The notes under the pieces were generated by a model. It saw only the letters and a list, made by a program, of their open reading frames with translations, was not told the origin of the DNA and did no database searches. The position numbers were made by a program, and so were the translations under genes. A stretch of 54,720 nucleotides of DNA from the NCBI RefSeq assembly GCF_014197245.1, contig NZ_JACIFF010000012.1, forward strand, positions 1 through 54,720, given 5' to 3'. Source of the stretch: Neolewinella aquimaris (GTDB taxonomy: Bacteria; Bacteroidota; Bacteroidia; Chitinophagales; Saprospiraceae). Of this stretch, positions 8,946 through 17,911 are shown in pieces. The stretch's first letter is position 1. Every line of letters starts with the position of its first letter.

Positions 8946-11228
8946 ATGGGTAATAAGACCCCAATGTCGGTGAACTTCGCCCTGCCCAGTGGGCGGGAGA
9001 TCACCATCGAGACCGGTAAGCTGGCCACCCAGGCCGACGGCGCCGTTGTCGTCAAGTGTGGTAATACCATGCTATTCTGCTCCGTCGTCTCCAGCACCAG
9101 CGTGCGCGAAGGCCAGAGCTTCTTCCCGCTCAGCGTAGATTACCAGGAGAAATTTGCCGCCGCCGGCCGCATTCCGGGTAACTTCTTCCGCCGCGAGACC
9201 CGCCTCAACGATTACGAGGTGCTCATCAGCCGCATCGTCGACCGCGCGATCCGGCCGCTCTTCCCGAAGGGCTACATGTTTGACACCCAGGTGATCATCA
9301 ACCTCATCAGCCTCGACGCCGAGGTGATGCCCGATGCCCTGGCCGGCCTCGCCGCCTCGGCCGCCCTCATGGTCTCCGATATTCCCTTTGCCGGACCGAT
9401 CTCCGAGTGCCGCGTGGCCCGGATCGACGGCGAATACGTGGTCAACCCCGACCGCAGCAGCCTAAAGGACGCAGACCTCGACCTCATCGTAGCCGCCGAC
9501 GCCGACAACATCATGATGGTGGAAGGCGAAGGAAAGGAAGTGGACGAAAAATCCATTCTCGGTGCCCTGAAGGCCGGACACGAAGCCATTAAGGTGATGT
9601 GCAAGGCCCAGCTCGAACTCCGCGAAATGGTCGGCGATAAGGCCAAGACCCGCGACGTAGAGATCGTAGAGCAGGACGAAGAAATCCTGAGCTACGTAGA
9701 AAGTAAAGTCAAGGAAGGGATCACCAAGGTTGCCCGCGGTGCCCTCAACAAGCAGCAACGGAAGGACGCGTTCAGCCAGGTCAAAACCGAGTTTAAGGAG
9801 GCCGTACTCGCCGAGAAGGGTGAGGAATGGCAGACCGAAAACAAGGAGCAACTCAGCAGCGCCTACGACAAGGTGCAGAAGAAGACCATCCGCAACCTGA
9901 TGCTCAACGATCAGGTCCGTCTCGACGGTCGCGCCTTTGATGAGGTACGCCCCATCTGGACGGAAGTAGACTACCTGCCCAGTGCCCACGGTTCGGCCAT
10001 TTTCAACCGCGGTGAGACCCAGGCCCTGACCAGCCTCACCCTCGGTACCAAGACCGACCAGCAAATGGTCGACGTAGCCCACGAAAACAGCTACGCCAAC
10101 TTCATCCTGCACTACAACTTCCCGGCCTTTTCGGTAGGGGAAACCAAGCCGATGCGCGGTCCTGGCCGTCGCGAAGTGGGCCACGCCAACCTGGCCGCCC
10201 GCTCAATTCGCCAGGTGCTTCCCGAGGAAATGACCCACACCATCCGCATCGTATCCGACATCCTGGAGTCCAATGGTTCCAGCTCGATGGCTACCGTTTG
10301 TGCCGGCTCGCTGGCCCTGATGGACGGCGGTGTACAGATCACCCGCCCCGTAGCCGGTATCGCTATGGGTATGGTGGCCGAAGGAGGTAAAATTGCCATC
10401 CTGTCGGACATTCTCGGCGACGAGGATGCCCTCGGTGATATGGACTTCAAGCTGACCGGTACCGACAAGGGGATCACGGCTTGCCAGATGGACATCAAGA
10501 TCGACGGACTGCCCTACGAGCAACTCGAGCAGGCACTGGAGCAGGCCCGCGTGGGCCGTCTTCACATCCTGGGCGAGATGAACAAAACGCTAAGTGCACC
10601 CCGGGAGGACCTCAAGCCCCACGCACCGCGGATCGTCAAGCTCATCATTGAGAAGAGCTTCATCGGTGCGGTCATCGGACCCGGCGGTAAGATCATCCAG
10701 GAACTGCAGGAAATGACCGGCACGAACATCAACATCGACGAGGTCGACGGCAAGGGGCACGTCTCCATTGCCAGCAACGACAAGGCGGCGATCGACGATG
10801 CCGTAGCCCGGATCAAGAAGATCACCTTCACCCCCGAAGTGGGCGGCGTCTACGAAGGCACCGTAAAGACCATCATGCCCTACGGCGTGTTTGTCGGATT
10901 CGAGGGCGGTCGTGACGGACTGCTGCACGTAAGCGAAATGAGCCACAGCCGTATCGAAAGCGTCGAAGACGAATTCGAGGAAGGCGATACCGTGAAATTC
11001 AAGATCGTCGACGTCGACGAGCGCACCGGTAAACTCCGCCTGAGCCGCAAGGCCATCATGCCCCGCGCCGACGGTACCATCCCCACGGATGAGGAACTCG
11101 AGGAAGAGCGTAAGGCCGGTAAGTCACGCGACCGTGGCGACCGTGGTGACCGCCGTAGCGGTGGACGCGACCGGGGCGACCGTCGTGGTGGCGGACGCGA
11201 CCGCCGCGATCGCAACGACCGCGACTAG
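8946..11228 (+). CDS. pnp: Polyribonucleotide nucleotidyltransferase (PNPase)
   Basis: PNPase phosphorolytically degrades RNA from the 3' end and can add tails; it works in the cytoplasm. Seen: two RNase PH-like domains (about 10-145 and 320-540, with FFRRETR and RGETQALTSLTLG), an all-helical linker, a KH domain around 560-620 with IGPGGKIIQELQ, and an S1 domain about 635-705 (YEGTVKTIMPYGVFV). The 760-aa protein ends in an unusual Arg/Asp/Gly-rich low-complexity tail of about 35 residues. Start: ATG 8946 (MGNKTPMSVNF) matches the family; an upstream in-frame extension to 8865 has no family features. A strong terminator follows at 11253. Confidence 0.96.
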   Translation: MGNKTPMSVNFALPSGREITIETGKLATQADGAVVVKCGNTMLFCSVVSSTSVREGQSFFPLSVDYQEKFAAAGRIPGNFFRRETRLNDYEVLISRIVDRAIRPLFPKGYMFDTQVIINLISLDAEVMPDALAGLAASAALMVSDIPFAGPISECRVARIDGEYVVNPDRSSLKDADLDLIVAADADNIMMVEGEGKEVDEKSILGALKAGHEAIKVMCKAQLELREMVGDKAKTRDVEIVEQDEEILSYVESKVKEGITKVARGALNKQQRKDAFSQVKTEFKEAVLAEKGEEWQTENKEQLSSAYDKVQKKTIRNLMLNDQVRLDGRAFDEVRPIWTEVDYLPSAHGSAIFNRGETQALTSLTLGTKTDQQMVDVAHENSYANFILHYNFPAFSVGETKPMRGPGRREVGHANLAARSIRQVLPEEMTHTIRIVSDILESNGSSSMATVCAGSLALMDGGVQITRPVAGIAMGMVAEGGKIAILSDILGDEDALGDMDFKLTGTDKGITACQMDIKIDGLPYEQLEQALEQARVGRLHILGEMNKTLSAPREDLKPHAPRIVKLIIEKSFIGAVIGPGGKIIQELQEMTGTNINIDEVDGKGHVSIASNDKAAIDDAVARIKKITFTPEVGGVYEGTVKTIMPYGVFVGFEGGRDGLLHVSEMSHSRIESVEDEFEEGDTVKFKIVDVDERTGKLRLSRKAIMPRADGTIPTDEELEEERKAGKSRDRGDRGDRRSGGRDRGDRRGGGRDRRDRNDRD

Positions 11229-11252
11229 TCCGGTTAGCGATACTGTTTAAGG

Positions 11253-11287
11253 GAGCGCCCGGTAGCTATGCTGCCGGGCGCTTTTTG
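11253..11287 (+). terminator. Rho-independent terminator after pnp
   Basis: The stem AGCGCCCGG(tagc) pairs with (gctg)CCGGGCGCT and is followed directly by TTTTT, 25 nt after the pnp stop. Confidence 0.9.
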
Positions 11288-11327
11288 GTTGGCAGGAGAA
11301 TGGCTGCTCGTTTTAGAATGAGGTATA

Positions 11328-11349
11328 GGTCGAGGTGTTGCACACCGAG
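11328..11349 (+). repeat. Small hairpin repeat, copy A
   Basis: Contains GGTCGA, then the hairpin GGTGT-tgc-ACACC, then GAG. Related copies are at 11443-11464 (plus) and 25918-25939 (minus). Stem bases differ between copies A and B in a compensated way. Confidence 0.7.
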
Positions 11350-11365
11350 CTACGGGACGTATCAT

Positions 11366-11389
11366 GTCGAGCGGCTCTGGTCCGAGACT
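11366..11389 (+). repeat. Dispersed intergenic repeat containing GGCTCTGGTCCGAGACT
   Basis: The segment GTCGAGCGGCTCTGGTCC followed by GAGACT recurs with one difference (GTCGAGGGG) at 49388-49411. Both copies are followed within about 40 nt by related cacggatt/gcagatt sequence. No protein is encoded. Confidence 0.75.
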
Positions 11390-11442
11390 CTGTTTTAACG
11401 CAGATTAAAAACGGATTTGATTCACAGATTTTCGCAGATTAA

Positions 11443-11464
11443 GGTCGAGGCGTTGCACGCCGAG
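11443..11464 (+). repeat. Small hairpin repeat, copy B
   Basis: GGTCGA, hairpin GGCGT-tgc-ACGCC, then GAG. Compared with copy A at 11328 the middle stem pair changes from T-A to C-G on both arms, so pairing is kept. Confidence 0.7.
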
Positions 11465-11519
11465 TAGGGTTAAGCGAAAACACGGCTCCTGCGTCCCCGC
11501 CGAATAAAACGTTCGGTCC

Positions 11520-13964
11520 CTACCGGGGAAACAAACTCGCGTAATCCAGCCAGTAGACGACCTTTACCGATACCGAACCGGAGCGGGGGGTATCCTTGCC
11601 CCAGAGGCCCGAGAAGCTGTCGAAGTAGGTGTCGGCCTGCCGTTCGTCGAAGTCGGAGATGTTGGTTTTGTAGACCACGAAGATGTCACTGCCCGGAGCG
11701 AAGCGCCAGCGGTAGATGAGGTCGACGTTGAAGGCATCGAAGTCCTGGTCGTGGTTGGTGGAGTAATCGGTACCGGTGAGGGTGCCGTCGTCAGCGAGCA
11801 GGTTAAAGCGGTTGTAAGCGACGCCGCTCCAGTAGTGACGGACGCGGAGGTTGAGGGTCATATTGGCGGTAAAACTGTACTTGCCGAAGAAGCCGGCCTC
11901 GACGCTGTTGCGGTCGCGGGTGCCGAAGTAGATGTCGGTGCGCTCTAGGTCACCCATCGAGACGGTCTCCCGGTTCACGTAGCCGACGTCGTTGTAGTAG
12001 TTGCCGCGCCAGGCGTAGGTGCTCAGACTAAACCGGTCGCTGAAGCGGTAGCGGAGGTTGAAGTTGAAACTCACTGAGTGGCGGTCGGTGTCGTCCCACC
12101 AACGGTTGAGGTTGAAGTTGGTGCTGAAGCGTAGTTTCTTACGGCCGTCGGAGCCGATCCAACCGCCGAGGTTGCTGTAGCCGGGGCCCCGCCAGTAGCG
12201 CCCCTTCACCCGGGGTTCGAAGAAATCGTACTGGTCGCCGATGTCGTGCTCGGTCCAGAGGTTGAGGTTCCAGAACTTTTTGGTGGTGGCGTACACGTAA
12301 CCCTCCAGATTGGTGCCGACGTAGCGGCTCGGGGCGAAGAGCCGGCGGTAATCGAGGTCAACACCGCCGCCGCCGTTGAGGAAGTAGCCGTTGAAAAAGG
12401 GTTTGGGCTGATTGTAATTGAGTTCTGCGCTCCAGAAGCGTGAGTTGTTGGCGAAGATGATGCCGAGGTCGTTAACGTCGTAGGTGTCGCTTTCTTCCCC
12501 GTAGCTGGCCTCCCAGGTCCACTGTCCGGAGATGCGGGCGATCTCGAGGTCGAGGGCGTGGCCGCTACGGTCGTTGCCCGGCTCGTACTGCCGGCTGTGC
12601 TTGAGCTCCCCGCGCACGGCGTATTCATTGGCCTTATTGTGGATGTCGAAGAGCAGACCGGTCACGTTAGCGTCGCGGGCGGCCCCCTCCCGCAGCACGT
12701 TGGTGTTGATGAGGGTAGCGGAGGAGTTGTTGGGTAGGTTCTGGTCGACGGTCAGTACGCTGTAGTTGGTCAGGGGATTGGTGAGCACCTGCCGCTCGTC
12801 GCCCTCGGCGTTGCGGATGGTGGCGTAGCTTTCCTGCTCTACGGCATTGAAGATGCCCACCCCAGTACCCTTAGCCGTACGGCCGCTGATCTTGGTGGCA
12901 TTGTAAAGCTTTGCGCGCTGGGGGTTGTTGACGATCTCTTCGTCTTCCCCAAGCTCATCGTACACCCGTCCCTGGTAAAAATTTCGGCCACCGACCCGCC
13001 GGCTGTAGAACAGGCCGCCCTTATTGAACAATTCCGTTCCCTCGGTAAAGAAGGCCCGCTGCTCGTCGAAGCGCTGCTCGAAAGGGCCGAGGTTCAGAAT
13101 CTGGTCGTCGCTGCGGGCTTCCCCGAAATCGGGTATGAGGGTCATATCGAGCGTAAAGGCGTCATTGAGGCCTAGTTTAACGTCCATCCCCCCGGTAATA
13201 CTGGTGCCGTAGGTAGTTTTTTCGTTGGGCTCCCGTCCCTGCAGCCCGTATACCGCAACGAAGGGAGTGGCCTGCAGGCGCAGGGGCGCTTTGATGTCGT
13301 AGAGTCCGGTGAGGGTGCCCGACTGATTGAGAAATCCATCTACGTTGGGGTCGATTTCGGCCCAGAAGCTCTGCTCGTTCTCGCGGCGGAGCATGCGAAC
13401 GAAGTTGACGGTCCACGACTGCTCGGCGGTGGAGGGGAAGCGCAGGGCCGAATAGGGGATAAAGACCTCGGCGAACCAGCCTTCGTCGGTGCGGGAGGTG
13501 CTGCTCACCCACACGGCGTCCCAGTTGGAATCCTCTCTGCCGCTTTCCTGCTTGGCGTCGAATTGCACGTTCGCCGGGGTGACGATAAAGGTGAAGCCAT
13601 TGATGCCGCTCTGGTAGGGATCGAGGACGAAGCCGAAGAAGTCGGTATTGCCCAGGTCGTCGCGTTCGGTGAGTTCGGACAGGATGCTGTCGGGGCTGGT
13701 GTCGAACATCGCCGCGCCGAAGTAGATGCCCCGGTTATCGTACGCGACCTTCACTTCGGTCCTCTGGCTGGCGGGCAGGCCGGGGTTGGGGCGTAGGGTG
13801 ATGAATTCACCGCCGGCCGGTACTTCCGCCCAAACAGCTTCGTCTAATATCCCGTCGATTTTAATGGACTCATCGGTGCGTACCGCCTCCAGGGTGGGCT
13901 TGCCCTGGGCGATCAGGTGGGTGGTGACGAGGCAAAAAATGGCTAGGGTAAGGGTTGATTGCAT
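11520..13964 (-). CDS. DUF5916 outer-membrane protein with CBM9-like N-terminal domain
   Basis: A secreted protein predicted to sit in the outer membrane. Seen: signal peptide MQSTLTLAIFCLVTTHLIAQ, a CBM9-like beta-sandwich (about residues 25-215) beginning KIDGILDEAVWAEV, then a long region rich in alternating hydrophobic/aromatic strands (about 230-814), typical of the DUF5916 beta-barrel. It closes with WLDYASLFPR. The 814-aa length is normal. ATG 13964 starts the signal peptide; the frame is open for 30 residues further upstream without a signal, so the longer form is rejected. Function is not known; some members lie near carbohydrate or peptide-degradation genes, but here there is no such neighbour. 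Confidence 0.85.
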   Translation of the reverse strand: MQSTLTLAIFCLVTTHLIAQGKPTLEAVRTDESIKIDGILDEAVWAEVPAGGEFITLRPNPGLPASQRTEVKVAYDNRGIYFGAAMFDTSPDSILSELTERDDLGNTDFFGFVLDPYQSGINGFTFIVTPANVQFDAKQESGREDSNWDAVWVSSTSRTDEGWFAEVFIPYSALRFPSTAEQSWTVNFVRMLRRENEQSFWAEIDPNVDGFLNQSGTLTGLYDIKAPLRLQATPFVAVYGLQGREPNEKTTYGTSITGGMDVKLGLNDAFTLDMTLIPDFGEARSDDQILNLGPFEQRFDEQRAFFTEGTELFNKGGLFYSRRVGGRNFYQGRVYDELGEDEEIVNNPQRAKLYNATKISGRTAKGTGVGIFNAVEQESYATIRNAEGDERQVLTNPLTNYSVLTVDQNLPNNSSATLINTNVLREGAARDANVTGLLFDIHNKANEYAVRGELKHSRQYEPGNDRSGHALDLEIARISGQWTWEASYGEESDTYDVNDLGIIFANNSRFWSAELNYNQPKPFFNGYFLNGGGGVDLDYRRLFAPSRYVGTNLEGYVYATTKKFWNLNLWTEHDIGDQYDFFEPRVKGRYWRGPGYSNLGGWIGSDGRKKLRFSTNFNLNRWWDDTDRHSVSFNFNLRYRFSDRFSLSTYAWRGNYYNDVGYVNRETVSMGDLERTDIYFGTRDRNSVEAGFFGKYSFTANMTLNLRVRHYWSGVAYNRFNLLADDGTLTGTDYSTNHDQDFDAFNVDLIYRWRFAPGSDIFVVYKTNISDFDERQADTYFDSFSGLWGKDTPRSGSVSVKVVYWLDYASLFPR

Positions 13965-14077
13965 GAGTCGATTAGCTAAATAAACACCGGGGGAGACCCC
14001 GTAACGACGTAAGGAACCTGTAATGGTTGCACTTTTAACACTCCCGCCGGGCATTAAAAGTTACGGGCGACCGGCAA

Positions 14078-14521
14078 TTAGCGGACGGGAATGTTGTGCC
14101 ATCGGCCCACAATGGCCCCAATTACCGTGAAGAGTACGATGTGGTACAGCCCATCGATCACCGTGAGCATGGCCGGTTCGAAGGCGAACAGGTTGCCCAC
14201 GCCGTGGCTGGCGGCGACGAGCAGGCCAATCATAGCACCCAGCGTGGCCCCTCCGGCGAGGGTGGCGTGGCCGGTGTGGTCCGTCAGCCACCAGAGAAAG
14301 ACGGCGTAGGCGGCCATTACGAAGGCGTTGATTAGCATAGGGGTTACCGGATCCAGGGCGACGGACTCACCGTACTTCAGGAAATTGACATCGTCCTCGG
14401 TTGTAAGCCCTACTGCCTGTGTCCACGCGGAATTAAACAACAACCCGTAGAAGAGAAAGCCGATAAACATACCGGCTACGGTAGCACCGAGTATTGCCCA
14501 CCGGTTGATGGTTTGTGTCAT
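14078..14521 (-). CDS. DUF1761 family membrane protein
   Basis: A small integral membrane protein of 147 aa. Seen: four hydrophobic segments (about 8-28, 58-78, 85-107 and 116-140) with a glycine-rich first helix GATVAGMFIGFLFYGLLF and a short loop with a Trp, the pattern of DUF1761. The function of this family is unknown. Start: ATG 14521 places the first helix near the N terminus; the frame is open further to 14581 but that extension does not match the family layout. It lies between the DUF5916 gene (same strand, 113 nt) and the divergent GAF kinase. Confidence 0.75.
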   Translation of the reverse strand: MTQTINRWAILGATVAGMFIGFLFYGLLFNSAWTQAVGLTTEDDVNFLKYGESVALDPVTPMLINAFVMAAYAVFLWWLTDHTGHATLAGGATLGAMIGLLVAASHGVGNLFAFEPAMLTVIDGLYHIVLFTVIGAIVGRWHNIPVR

Positions 14522-14733
14522 GGTCAGTGTATTGCTTAAGTTATAAGTTACGACAGAAAGCAGGATTACCGTTCGTCCCACCGAATTAAGGAGACGGCTT
14601 ACTTCGGGAGTAGATATTTACCGTTTCTCCTCAGCGAAAAGGCCGATCGGTAAACCAAGGTCAATTGACCTGCAATTTTGCAATTTACGCTCATTTTAGG
14701 GGTGAGGTTCAGGTGATTATAGGACTGTTCTAC

Positions 14734-14741
14734 TACCTTTG
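14734..14741 (+). promoter_or_regulatory. -7 promoter element abutting the GAF kinase start
   Basis: TACCTTTG is a perfect TAnnTTTG match and ends only 4 nt before the GTG at 14746, which suggests a leaderless or nearly leaderless mRNA. Confidence 0.55.
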
Positions 14742-14745
14742 TGGG

Positions 14746-15945
14746 GTGATCCCCCCCAAACCACCCAACGAGCCGGCCCGTCTGGCCAATTTACGGGAGT
14801 ACGCGATTCTGGATAGCCTGCCCGAGGAGGAATTCGATGATTTGACTACCATCGCGGCCCAGATATGTGGTACGCCCGTTTCGTTGATCAGCCTGATCGA
14901 CGAGGATCGGCAGTGGTTCAAATCGGCCCAGGGCATGCCGCCGGGTTGGCCACAGACCAGCCGCGACCTGGCATTCTGCGCCTACAACATTATGGAGCCG
15001 AAGAATACCCTGATGGTACGCGACGCCCGGCTCGATCCCCGGTTCGAGAACAATGACCTCGTCTACAACGACCTGAATGTCATCTTCTATGCCGGGGTAC
15101 CGCTGGTCAGTAAGGAGGGTTTCGCCCTGGGTAGCCTATGCGTGATCGACCACGTGCCGCGCGAGTTGTCACAGAGTCAGTTGGATGCACTCGAACGACT
15201 CGGTCGCCAGGTCATCAAACTTTTCGAACTAAGGCGGACGCTTTCGGAAGCCGAGCAGGTGGCGCGGGAGAGGGCACAGGCCTATGCCATTTTGCGCGAC
15301 TTCAGTCACGTCATCGCCCACGATCTCAAAGCCCCCCTCCGCAATATTCGTCAGGCCGGAGAAATGCTGGAAGAGGATTACCTCCCCCTGCTGCCCGAAG
15401 ATGGCGTACAATTGCTCCACATGATTCAGGAACGGGCCAGGGATGCCTCCCAGATGATCGACGGGGTATTGCGCTACAGCCAGATCACCCGTAGCCTGAA
15501 GGACGCACACGAAGACGTAAGCATCCCACAGTGCATCGCCCAGGCCGAGCGCCAGGTGAGCAACGGGGGCAACTGCCGCGTCACCTACATCGGTAAGGTA
15601 GACCGGCTCTACACCTCCTCCATCGCCCTGCTGCAAACCTTCCAGAACTTGATCGGCAATGCCCTGAAGTTTAACGACAAGGAGGACTGCCAGGTCATCA
15701 TCGACTGCATCCACGAGCGCGGACGTGGCTACGTATTCACCGTAGAAGACAACGGCCCCGGTATCGAGCCCGAGAACCAGCAGGCGATCTTCCGCCTCTT
15801 TCACAGCATCGGTTTGGGTAAAACCCAGAGCCACGGCGTCGGATTGACGATCGTGCAGCGCCTCATCGAGGCCGTCGGGGGCAGCATCCGCGTGGAATCC
15901 ACCATGGGGACCGGGACGAAATTCATCTTTGTCATTCCCGACTAG
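14746..15945 (+). CDS. GAF-domain sensor histidine kinase (cytoplasmic)
   Basis: A soluble two-component sensor of 399 aa. Seen: a GAF domain (about residues 20-160) with FDDLTTIAAQICGTPVSLISLID and the GSLCVID block, then HisKA with His192 in VIAHDLKAPLRNI, and HATPase_c with NLIGNALKF, DNGPGIEP and SHGVGLTIVQ. There are no transmembrane helices, so it reads an intracellular ligand or redox/light signal. The start is GTG 14746; the frame is open to 14665 upstream, but a promoter -7 element lies inside that extension and the GAF family begins at NEPARLANL. No response regulator is adjacent; the receiver at 6762 is 8 kb away. Confidence 0.85.
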   Translation: MIPPKPPNEPARLANLREYAILDSLPEEEFDDLTTIAAQICGTPVSLISLIDEDRQWFKSAQGMPPGWPQTSRDLAFCAYNIMEPKNTLMVRDARLDPRFENNDLVYNDLNVIFYAGVPLVSKEGFALGSLCVIDHVPRELSQSQLDALERLGRQVIKLFELRRTLSEAEQVARERAQAYAILRDFSHVIAHDLKAPLRNIRQAGEMLEEDYLPLLPEDGVQLLHMIQERARDASQMIDGVLRYSQITRSLKDAHEDVSIPQCIAQAERQVSNGGNCRVTYIGKVDRLYTSSIALLQTFQNLIGNALKFNDKEDCQVIIDCIHERGRGYVFTVEDNGPGIEPENQQAIFRLFHSIGLGKTQSHGVGLTIVQRLIEAVGGSIRVESTMGTGTKFIFVIPD

Positions 15946-16034
15946 AAGTAGGCTCATCTGCGGACCCGTGCGATATTTTTACTGTTTTTCAGCCAGTTAC
16001 AGCGGTCCGGTTTGAAAAATAACTTTTTAAGTGC

Positions 16035-16065
16035 TTGGTTTCGGCGACTTAGCTCCTTACCTTTG
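16035..16065 (+). promoter_or_regulatory. Promoter of the rplM-rpsI-rpsB-tsf operon
   Basis: TTGG (16035-16038), a 19-nt spacer and TACCTTTG (16058-16065) match the Bacteroidota -33/-7 consensus. The leader before rplM would be about 40 nt. The same TTGG-N19-TACCTTTG arrangement occurs before nanA. Confidence 0.75.
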
Positions 16066-16111
16066 CGTCCGCTTTCGTGAAGCCGTCCAATGGGGCGGGA
16101 ACGCGGGAGCA

Positions 16112-16576
16112 ATGAATCAGAAAAATCAAGTTCCCTTGAATACCCTTTCCTACAAGACGCAGTCGGCCAACACCGCAACGGTGGACCGTAAGTGGCACGT
16201 CATTGACGCGGACGGCGAGATCGTCGGCCGCCTGGCCACCAAGATTGCCCACGTGCTGCGTGGCAAGCATAAGCCGGATTTTACCCCCCATTTCGACAAT
16301 GGCGACCACGTGATCGTCATCAATGCCGATAAGGTGCGCTTCACCGGCCTGAAGTTCAACAACAAAGAGTACCTGCGCCACACCGGTTACCCCGGCGGAC
16401 AGCGTAAGGCGACGCCCCGTCAAATCATGGCCCGCAAGCCCGAACTGATCCTGGAAAGTGCCGTCAAGGGCATGCTGCCCAAGACCAAACTCGGCCGCGC
16501 CCAGTACAAGAAGCTCCACCTCTACGTCGGCGCCGAGCATCCCCACACCGCTCAGAAACCTCAGGAACTTAAATAG
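16112..16576 (+). CDS. rplM: 50S ribosomal protein L13
   Basis: An early-assembly large-subunit protein. Seen: the signature WHVIDADGEIVGRLATKIA, the central GDHVIVINADKVRFTG block, HTGYPGG and the C-terminal VKGMLPK..LG pattern. The 154-aa length fits Bacteroidota L13, which carries a short N-terminal extension here (MNQKNQVPLNTLSYKTQSA). ATG 16112 is chosen; the open frame to 16031 overlaps the promoter. It is the first gene of the conserved L13-S9-S2-EF-Ts operon, followed by rpsI after 121 nt. Confidence 0.97.
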   Translation: MNQKNQVPLNTLSYKTQSANTATVDRKWHVIDADGEIVGRLATKIAHVLRGKHKPDFTPHFDNGDHVIVINADKVRFTGLKFNNKEYLRHTGYPGGQRKATPRQIMARKPELILESAVKGMLPKTKLGRAQYKKLHLYVGAEHPHTAQKPQELK

Positions 16577-16697
16577 GGGACTGAAGGAGGGACAGGAATG
16601 AGGGATTGAAGCGCCTTGCTCTCCACCTTTTTCCTTGCACCCGCGGCCCCGCCACTTCCTTCATTCCCTCCATCCCTACAAACTTCAATCCATAATC

Positions 16698-17087
16698 ATG
16701 GAACAAATCAATGCAATCGGTCGCCGCAAAGCTGCCGTCGCCCGCATCTACCTCATGCAGGGTAAGGGCAATATCACCGTAAACGGTAAGGACTACAAGA
16801 CTTACTTTCCGCAGACGCACGTCCAGGGCAAGATCGTTCAGCCCTTTCAGACCATCGAGGTGGACAACAGCATCTACGACATCAAGGTCAACGTCGACGG
16901 TGGTGGATACAAGGGACAAGCCGAAGCTATCCGCATGGCCATCAGCCGCGCCCTGGTAAAGCTCAACGAAGATTTCCGCACCCCCCTCAAGAGCCAGAAG
17001 CTGCTCACCCGTGACGCCCGCGTGGTGGAACGTAAGAAGTACGGTAAGCCCAAGGCCCGTAAGAGCTTCCAGTTCTCTAAGCGATAG
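16698..17087 (+). CDS. rpsI: 30S ribosomal protein S9
   Basis: A small-subunit protein whose basic C-terminal tail reaches the P-site tRNA. Seen: NAIGRRKAAVARIYL at the start, the VNVDGGGYKGQAEAIRMAISRAL block, and the KKYGKPKARKSFQFSKR end. The 129-aa length is normal. ATG 16698 is chosen because it opens the family sequence directly. The 121-nt gap after rplM holds imperfect complementary purine/pyrimidine tracts (gaaggagggacaggaatga upstream versus ttccttcattccctccat downstream) that could pair. Confidence 0.97.
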   Translation: MEQINAIGRRKAAVARIYLMQGKGNITVNGKDYKTYFPQTHVQGKIVQPFQTIEVDNSIYDIKVNVDGGGYKGQAEAIRMAISRALVKLNEDFRTPLKSQKLLTRDARVVERKKYGKPKARKSFQFSKR

Positions 17088-17170
17088 ATTCGCTGCGGTG
17101 GTCTACCCGCCGGTATCCTTTAACAACCATCCGGAATTTTCCCTCTCCCGGATTAACAATATAACAACCC

Positions 17171-17911
17171 ATGGCAAAGCCAACCCATCAGCAGCTTTTG
17201 GAGGCCGGTGTGCACTTCGGCCACCTGCGCCGCAAGTGGAACCCCAAGATGTCGCCCTACATCTTCACCGAGAAGAACGGCATCCACCTCATTGACCTCA
17301 ACCGCACCCTGGAGAACATCGACCGCGCCGGCAACGCCATGCGCCAGATCGCCAAGGCCGGAAAGAAGATTCTCTTCGTTGCCACCAAGAAGCAGGCCCG
17401 TGACATCGTCACCGCCGCCGCTCAGGAAGTCAACATGCCCTACGTGACCGACCGCTGGCAGGGTGGTATGCTCACCAACTTCAACACCATCCGCCGCTCC
17501 ATCCGCAAGATGCAGAACATCGAGCGCATGCTCGGCGACGGTACCCTCGACAGCGTAACGAAGAAGGAACGCCTCACCCTCACCCGTGAGCACGAGAAGA
17601 TGAACAAGGTGCTCGGTGGTATCGCCGACATGCAGCGCATCCCCAACGCCATCTTCGTCGTCGACATCGTACACGAACACCTCGCCATCGCCGAAGCTAA
17701 AAAACTCGGTATGCGCACCTTCGGTATCGTCGATACCAACGCCGATCCCACCAGCGTAGACTACGCCATCCCCGGCAACGACGACGCCAGCAAGGCCGTC
17801 GGCATCATCACCAACTACCTCGTCGAGTGCATCAAGGAAGGCCTCGCCGAACGCGGTGAAGAAAAGGAACAGAAGGAAAGCAGCGGAGAGGAAGTAGCGA
17901 CTGCGGAGTAG
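17171..17911 (+). CDS. rpsB: 30S ribosomal protein S2
   Basis: A late-assembling small-subunit protein. Seen: QQLLEAGVHFGHLRRKWNPKM at the N terminus, FVATKKQARDIV, VTDRWQGGMLTNFNTI, and the C-terminal GIVDTNADPTSVDYAIPGNDDA, all classic S2 blocks. The 246-aa length is normal, ending in an acidic Glu-rich tail. Start ATG 17171. The stop codon is the first edge of a strong 30-bp hairpin, which separates it from tsf 98 nt further on. Confidence 0.97.
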   Translation: MAKPTHQQLLEAGVHFGHLRRKWNPKMSPYIFTEKNGIHLIDLNRTLENIDRAGNAMRQIAKAGKKILFVATKKQARDIVTAAAQEVNMPYVTDRWQGGMLTNFNTIRRSIRKMQNIERMLGDGTLDSVTKKERLTLTREHEKMNKVLGGIADMQRIPNAIFVVDIVHEHLAIAEAKKLGMRTFGIVDTNADPTSVDYAIPGNDDASKAVGIITNYLVECIKEGLAERGEEKEQKESSGEEVATAE

